DNA from: Sphingopyxis jiangsuensis
GTDB lineage: Bacteria; Pseudomonadota; Alphaproteobacteria; Sphingomonadales; Sphingomonadaceae
Direction of reading: 5' to 3'
Assembly (NCBI RefSeq): GCF_016734905.1
Contig: NZ_JAERPO010000004.1
Location: 56,404 to 120,403, forward strand
DNA length: 64,000 bases
Shown piece by piece: positions 61,221-64,000 of the stretch. Below the pieces are notes generated by a model, which saw only the letters and a program-made list of their open reading frames with translations, searched no databases and had not been told where the DNA came from. Within the stretch, counting starts at the first letter, position 1, and every line of letters starts with the position of its first letter. Position numbers and translations under genes: made by a program.

Positions 61221-62045
61221 CTAGCGGGCGTCCGCCCCGGGACCGTTCAGAATGATCGAATGCTGAAGCCTTTCGATCTCTGCGTGGAAGGCTCGCTCGG
61301 CCTCCCCGAAATCCTGCTCCGGCCGCCGCTCGGGCCCGAAGTTTTGAAAGGCGTCGATGCCCTGCACCAGTGTTGCCGTATCGGACTGGCCGGACACCTG
61401 GCGAACATGCGTCGGCAGGTAACGGATGGCGAACCCTATGCGGCGGCGATCCGAGCCATTGGGACCCGAACCATGGACCATCCGGACATGATGGAGGGAC
61501 ATCTCGCCCGGTTCGAGTTCGAGGGCCACCGTCTCGTCGGGGTTGACCTCGACGGCAATCTCCTGGCCACGAGACAGCATGTTCGTCTCCGCGAAAGTGT
61601 CGCGGTGTGGCATCTGATCCATCTTGTGGCTCTTCGGCAACACGCAAAGCGCTCCATTGTCCATTCGGCTGTCTGTAAGCGCAACCCAAGCGGTCACCAC
61701 ATCGGCAGGGTCGAGGCCCCAATAGGTCGAATCCTGGTGCCATGAAATAAAGCCCGGATCATGGGGTTCCTTGATGAAGAGGGTCGAACCCCACACGAGC
61801 AGATTGTCGCCGAGCAATGCGGACACGGCGCTCAGGATTTTTGGCTCGCGGATCAACCGGTCGGCCCAGCCGAAAAGCAAATGCGGATTGTTGCGGTGCG
61901 GTTTGGACAGTGACCCGTGCCGCGCCTCGTGCAGTTCAAGCGCGGCGCGGTAGCCGCGCGCCGTTCCCGGATCCAAAGCCCGCAGCGGCGCAGCATAACC
62001 TTCGCGTTCGTAGTGTACGGCCAGATTATCTTGGATCTTCAGCAT
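61221..62045 (-). CDS. Phytanoyl-CoA dioxygenase (PhyH) family protein
   Basis: A 274-residue Fe(II)/2-oxoglutarate-dependent dioxygenase-like protein. SWHQDSTYWGL supplies the HxD iron ligands and HHVRMVHGSGPNGSDRRRIG the distal histidine and the 2-oxoglutarate arginine; VALTDSRMDNGALCVLPKSH is the family block. Members hydroxylate unactivated C-H bonds of fatty acyl-CoAs, ectoine, small phosphonates or secondary metabolites. It is the last gene of the minus-strand set with a KduD-like SDR and an alcohol dehydrogenase. It converges on the kinase operon. The substrate is unknown. Confidence 0.88.
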   Translation of the reverse strand: MLKIQDNLAVHYEREGYAAPLRALDPGTARGYRAALELHEARHGSLSKPHRNNPHLLFGWADRLIREPKILSAVSALLGDNLLVWGSTLFIKEPHDPGFISWHQDSTYWGLDPADVVTAWVALTDSRMDNGALCVLPKSHKMDQMPHRDTFAETNMLSRGQEIAVEVNPDETVALELEPGEMSLHHVRMVHGSGPNGSDRRRIGFAIRYLPTHVRQVSGQSDTATLVQGIDAFQNFGPERRPEQDFGEAERAFHAEIERLQHSIILNGPGADAR

Positions 62046-62074
62046 TTAAAGTTTCCATTCGATATTTCGATGGC

Positions 62075-62842
62075 CTAGCGTCCCATCCAGCCGCCATCGA
62101 CGAGCAATGTCGCGCCGTGCACATAGTCCGAGGCGCTCGACGCAAGGAAAATGGCAGGGCCCTTGAAATCTTCGGCGCGCCCCCACCTTCCGGCGGGAAT
62201 ACGTGCGAGAATAGCCTCGGCGCGGGCGGCGTCGTTCCGCAGCGCCTCGGTATTGTCCGTCGCAATATATCCCGGCGCAATGGCGTTGACGTTGACGCCG
62301 CGGCCTGCCCATTCGTTGGCGAAGGCCATGGTAAGCTGCTGGATGCCGCCTTTGCTCGCCGCATAGCCGGGAACCGTTATCCCGCCCTGATAGGAAAGCA
62401 GCGATGCCGTGAAAATGATCTTGCCGCGACCGGCGGCGAGCATCGCCTTGCCGATCTCGCGGGTGATGACGAACTGCGCCGAGAGATTGACCTCGATGAC
62501 CTTGTCCCAATATTCGTCGGGATGGTCCGCGGCGGGTGCCCGGAGGATTGTCCCCGCATTATTTACCAGGATATCGACTGCCCCATGCGTCGCGATGACC
62601 TCTCCGAGCATATCCTTGACGGCCGACCGATCCGCAAAGTCGCATTGATAACCGGTAAAATTGCGGCCCGTCCGGCGCACGAGATCGACAATTTCGTCCC
62701 GTTCGGGGTCGAGCGATGCAGAAACGCCAATTATGTCGGCTCCCGCCTCGGCTAGCCCGACGGCCATGGCCAGGCCGATCCCGCGGCGACATCCGGTAAC
62801 AAGCGCAGTCTGGCCGGAAAGATCGAACATCGCATCAATCAT
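62075..62842 (-). CDS. KduD-like SDR (2-deoxy-D-gluconate 3-dehydrogenase family)
   Basis: A 255-residue SDR. MFDLSGQTALVTGCRRGIGL is the KduD-type start, followed by VNNAGTILRAPAADHPDEYW, ASLLSYQGGITVPGYAASKG and NAIAPGYIATDNTEALRND, all close to KduD. KduD interconverts keto-deoxyuronate or deoxygluconate forms. The start is an ATG overlapping the alcohol dehydrogenase stop (ATGA); another ATG nine bases upstream and one 12 downstream are possible. It is the second gene of the minus-strand sugar-acid set. Confidence 0.9.
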   Translation of the reverse strand: MIDAMFDLSGQTALVTGCRRGIGLAMAVGLAEAGADIIGVSASLDPERDEIVDLVRRTGRNFTGYQCDFADRSAVKDMLGEVIATHGAVDILVNNAGTILRAPAADHPDEYWDKVIEVNLSAQFVITREIGKAMLAAGRGKIIFTASLLSYQGGITVPGYAASKGGIQQLTMAFANEWAGRGVNVNAIAPGYIATDNTEALRNDAARAEAILARIPAGRWGRAEDFKGPAIFLASSASDYVHGATLLVDGGWMGR

Positions 62843-63858
62843 TTCGAGCACTCCAGAAGGGTCTTCATGCCGGGATCGGCACTATCGAGCTGCTCGAATG
62901 CGGCTTGGACATCCTTGATCGGGCGAACCGATGTGATGAGCGCGTCGACGTCGACGGCACCGCCGGCGATGAGGTCAATCGCGGCGTCGAAATCGGCGGC
63001 CTCGTACACGCGGGCGCCGACGAGCTCGAGCTCGCGCCAGAAGAAGCGGAAAAGATCGACCTGCGGCCGCGCCGAATGAATCGCCACCATGCAGATTCGT
63101 CCGCGAACGGCGGCGATGGCCGTCATGGCGTCGACGGTTGCCTGGACGCCGGCGACTTCGAAAACGACATCGGCCCCTTTGCCAGCAGTCCATTCCATCA
63201 CATGGTCCGCAAGATCGGAAGCCGAAGGATCGATTACGGCGAAACCGGCGTCGGCGGCATAATTCCGGCGGACAGCGGTCGGTTCGGAAACGAGGACTTC
63301 GGCTCCCTTCGCTCTCGCGACGAGCGCGATGAGCTGGCCGATGGGACCGCCCCCCAGCACGACGACCTTTTCGCCCGCAGCGACGCGCGCCCGCGCAACA
63401 TCGTGGCAAGCGACGGCGAGCGGCTCGACCAAAGCTCCGCGACGAAGGTCCACATTGGCGGGTAAGCGGTGCAGGGTGCGCGCCTTGACTGTCCAATAGG
63501 ACTGGAGGGCTCCGGCGGTATCGACCCCCATGAATTTGAGGTTGTGGCAGATGTGCGAATGACCTGCTTCGCAAGCGGGACAGGTACCGCAATAGTCGAG
63601 CGGCCGCACGACGACGCGGTCGCCCACGCCGAAATCGTGGACGTCGGACCCCGCCGCTTCGACGGTGCCGGACATTTCGTGTCCGATGATGCCCGGCGGA
63701 CACACGCGATGATCCATATTCCCGTGATAGACGTGAAGGTCTGTGCCGCAGAGGCCCACGAACCCGACGCGAAGCAGAACCTCGTCGGCCGCCGGCTCGA
63801 CACGATCGCCGTCGCCGATCTCGAACCGGCCTTTCTCGACATAAACTGCGGATATCAT
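62839..63858 (-). CDS. Zinc-dependent alcohol dehydrogenase (MDR family)
   Basis: A 339-residue medium-chain dehydrogenase similar to sorbitol, threonine and L-galactonate/L-idonate dehydrogenases. GLCGTDLHVYHG and IIGHEMSGTV hold catalytic zinc ligands, CGTCPACEAGHSHIC the four structural-zinc cysteines, and VVLGGGPIGQLIALVARAKG the nucleotide-binding turn. It would oxidise a secondary alcohol of a polyol or sugar acid to a ketone. It lies between the enolase-superfamily gene at the window edge and the KduD-like gene. Confidence 0.92.
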   Translation of the reverse strand: MISAVYVEKGRFEIGDGDRVEPAADEVLLRVGFVGLCGTDLHVYHGNMDHRVCPPGIIGHEMSGTVEAAGSDVHDFGVGDRVVVRPLDYCGTCPACEAGHSHICHNLKFMGVDTAGALQSYWTVKARTLHRLPANVDLRRGALVEPLAVACHDVARARVAAGEKVVVLGGGPIGQLIALVARAKGAEVLVSEPTAVRRNYAADAGFAVIDPSASDLADHVMEWTAGKGADVVFEVAGVQATVDAMTAIAAVRGRICMVAIHSARPQVDLFRFFWRELELVGARVYEAADFDAAIDLIAGGAVDVDALITSVRPIKDVQAAFEQLDSADPGMKTLLECSK

Positions 63859-63871
63859 TTGCGTGCTTTCG

Positions 63872-64000
63872 TTACAGAACCCTGTGGGGGTTGAGGGATT
63901 GGAAGTTGAAGGAGATGCCGTTTCCTGGGGTGTTGGGTGCTTTTGCGTTTCCGTTTTGGATGTGGAGCGGCTGGATTGTGTATTGGTCGATGGGGAAGGA
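63872..64000 (-). CDS. C-terminus of a mandelate racemase/muconate lactonizing enzyme family protein (cut by window edge)
   Basis: The last 42 codons read IDQYTIQPLHIQNGNAKAPN and TPGNGISFNFQSLNPHRVL. The pattern PLH..dG....P..PG.Gi.....L..H is the end of sugar-acid dehydratases and cycloisomerases of the enolase superfamily's MR/MLE group. The rest lies outside. Codons ending in A (CAA, ACA, GGA, GCA) are commoner than in the neighbours. It is probably the first gene of the minus-strand set and would dehydrate or cyclise an aldonate or aldarate. Confidence 0.7.
   Translation of the reverse strand, partial: SFPIDQYTIQPLHIQNGNAKAPNTPGNGISFNFQSLNPHRVL

Overview
The window is GC-rich and most resembles an alphaproteobacterium of the order Sphingomonadales (Sphingopyxis, Novosphingobium or Sphingobium type). 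This rests on three large TonB-dependent receptors, a DUF6356 gene, a dnaE2 relic, and a trb-type conjugation block with the DUF736, DUF2840, DUF3363, DUF2274 and DUF2285 families common in this order. No rRNA, tRNA or CRISPR was found. All names come from reading the protein sequences; no database search was possible.

Layout. (1) 0-18.4 kb is a catabolic island. On the minus strand lie an acyl-CoA ligase, a thioredoxin-fold isomerase and an HSDL2-like dehydrogenase. On the plus strand lie a TonB receptor, an alpha/beta hydrolase, an aldehyde dehydrogenase, a cyclase-family enzyme, an SDR, an IclR regulator, a ThDP enzyme, a second aldehyde dehydrogenase, an HSL-type hydrolase and a second TonB receptor. 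Three intergenic regions share the motif AAATAAYGAAAT, so the island may be one regulon under the IclR protein. (2) 18.4-21.5 kb holds an aminotransferase, a YeiH-type exporter and DUF6356, divergent from an Lrp/AsnC regulator. (3) 21.8-28.6 kb is a scarred junction: an integrase tail abutting a beheaded ThiL-like gene, a small tyrosine recombinase, a MerR regulator with a TonB receptor carrying a MerR-type operator, an esterase, an HU protein and the last part of dnaE2.

(4) 28.7-51.5 kb is a conjugative element. Accessory genes (three DUF736 genes, a FitAB-type toxin-antitoxin pair, small membrane proteins, a frameshifted DUF2285 gene, AlpA-like HTH, DUF2840) lead into TraF peptidase, lytic transglycosylase, relaxase, TraG coupling protein and CopG, then trbB-C-D-E-J-K-L-F-G-I, DUF2274 and another HTH gene. 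Stop and start codons overlap at many junctions. A block on the opposite strand (RadC/winged-helix fusion, membrane protein, small unknown protein, membrane-anchored LuxR-type regulator) sits between copG and trbB. A possible oriT lies before the relaxase gene.

(5) 51.7-64 kb is a second catabolic island: an MFS transporter, a Tat-exported PhoD-like phosphatase, an ExuT-like transporter, and a plus-strand operon of APH-fold kinase, divergent enolase, FAH-family hydrolase and 2-keto-3-deoxy-acid dehydrogenase-like SDR. A minus-strand set follows: mandelate racemase/enolase-superfamily protein (cut by the window edge), zinc alcohol dehydrogenase, KduD-like SDR and PhyH-family dioxygenase. The site ATTGTWGACAAT occurs in two intergenic regions here. 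The most novel-looking unit is the kinase-enolase-hydrolase-dehydrogenase operon: its enolase has lost an active-site histidine and changed one acidic residue, which suggests dehydration of a phosphorylated sugar acid other than 2-phosphoglycerate.
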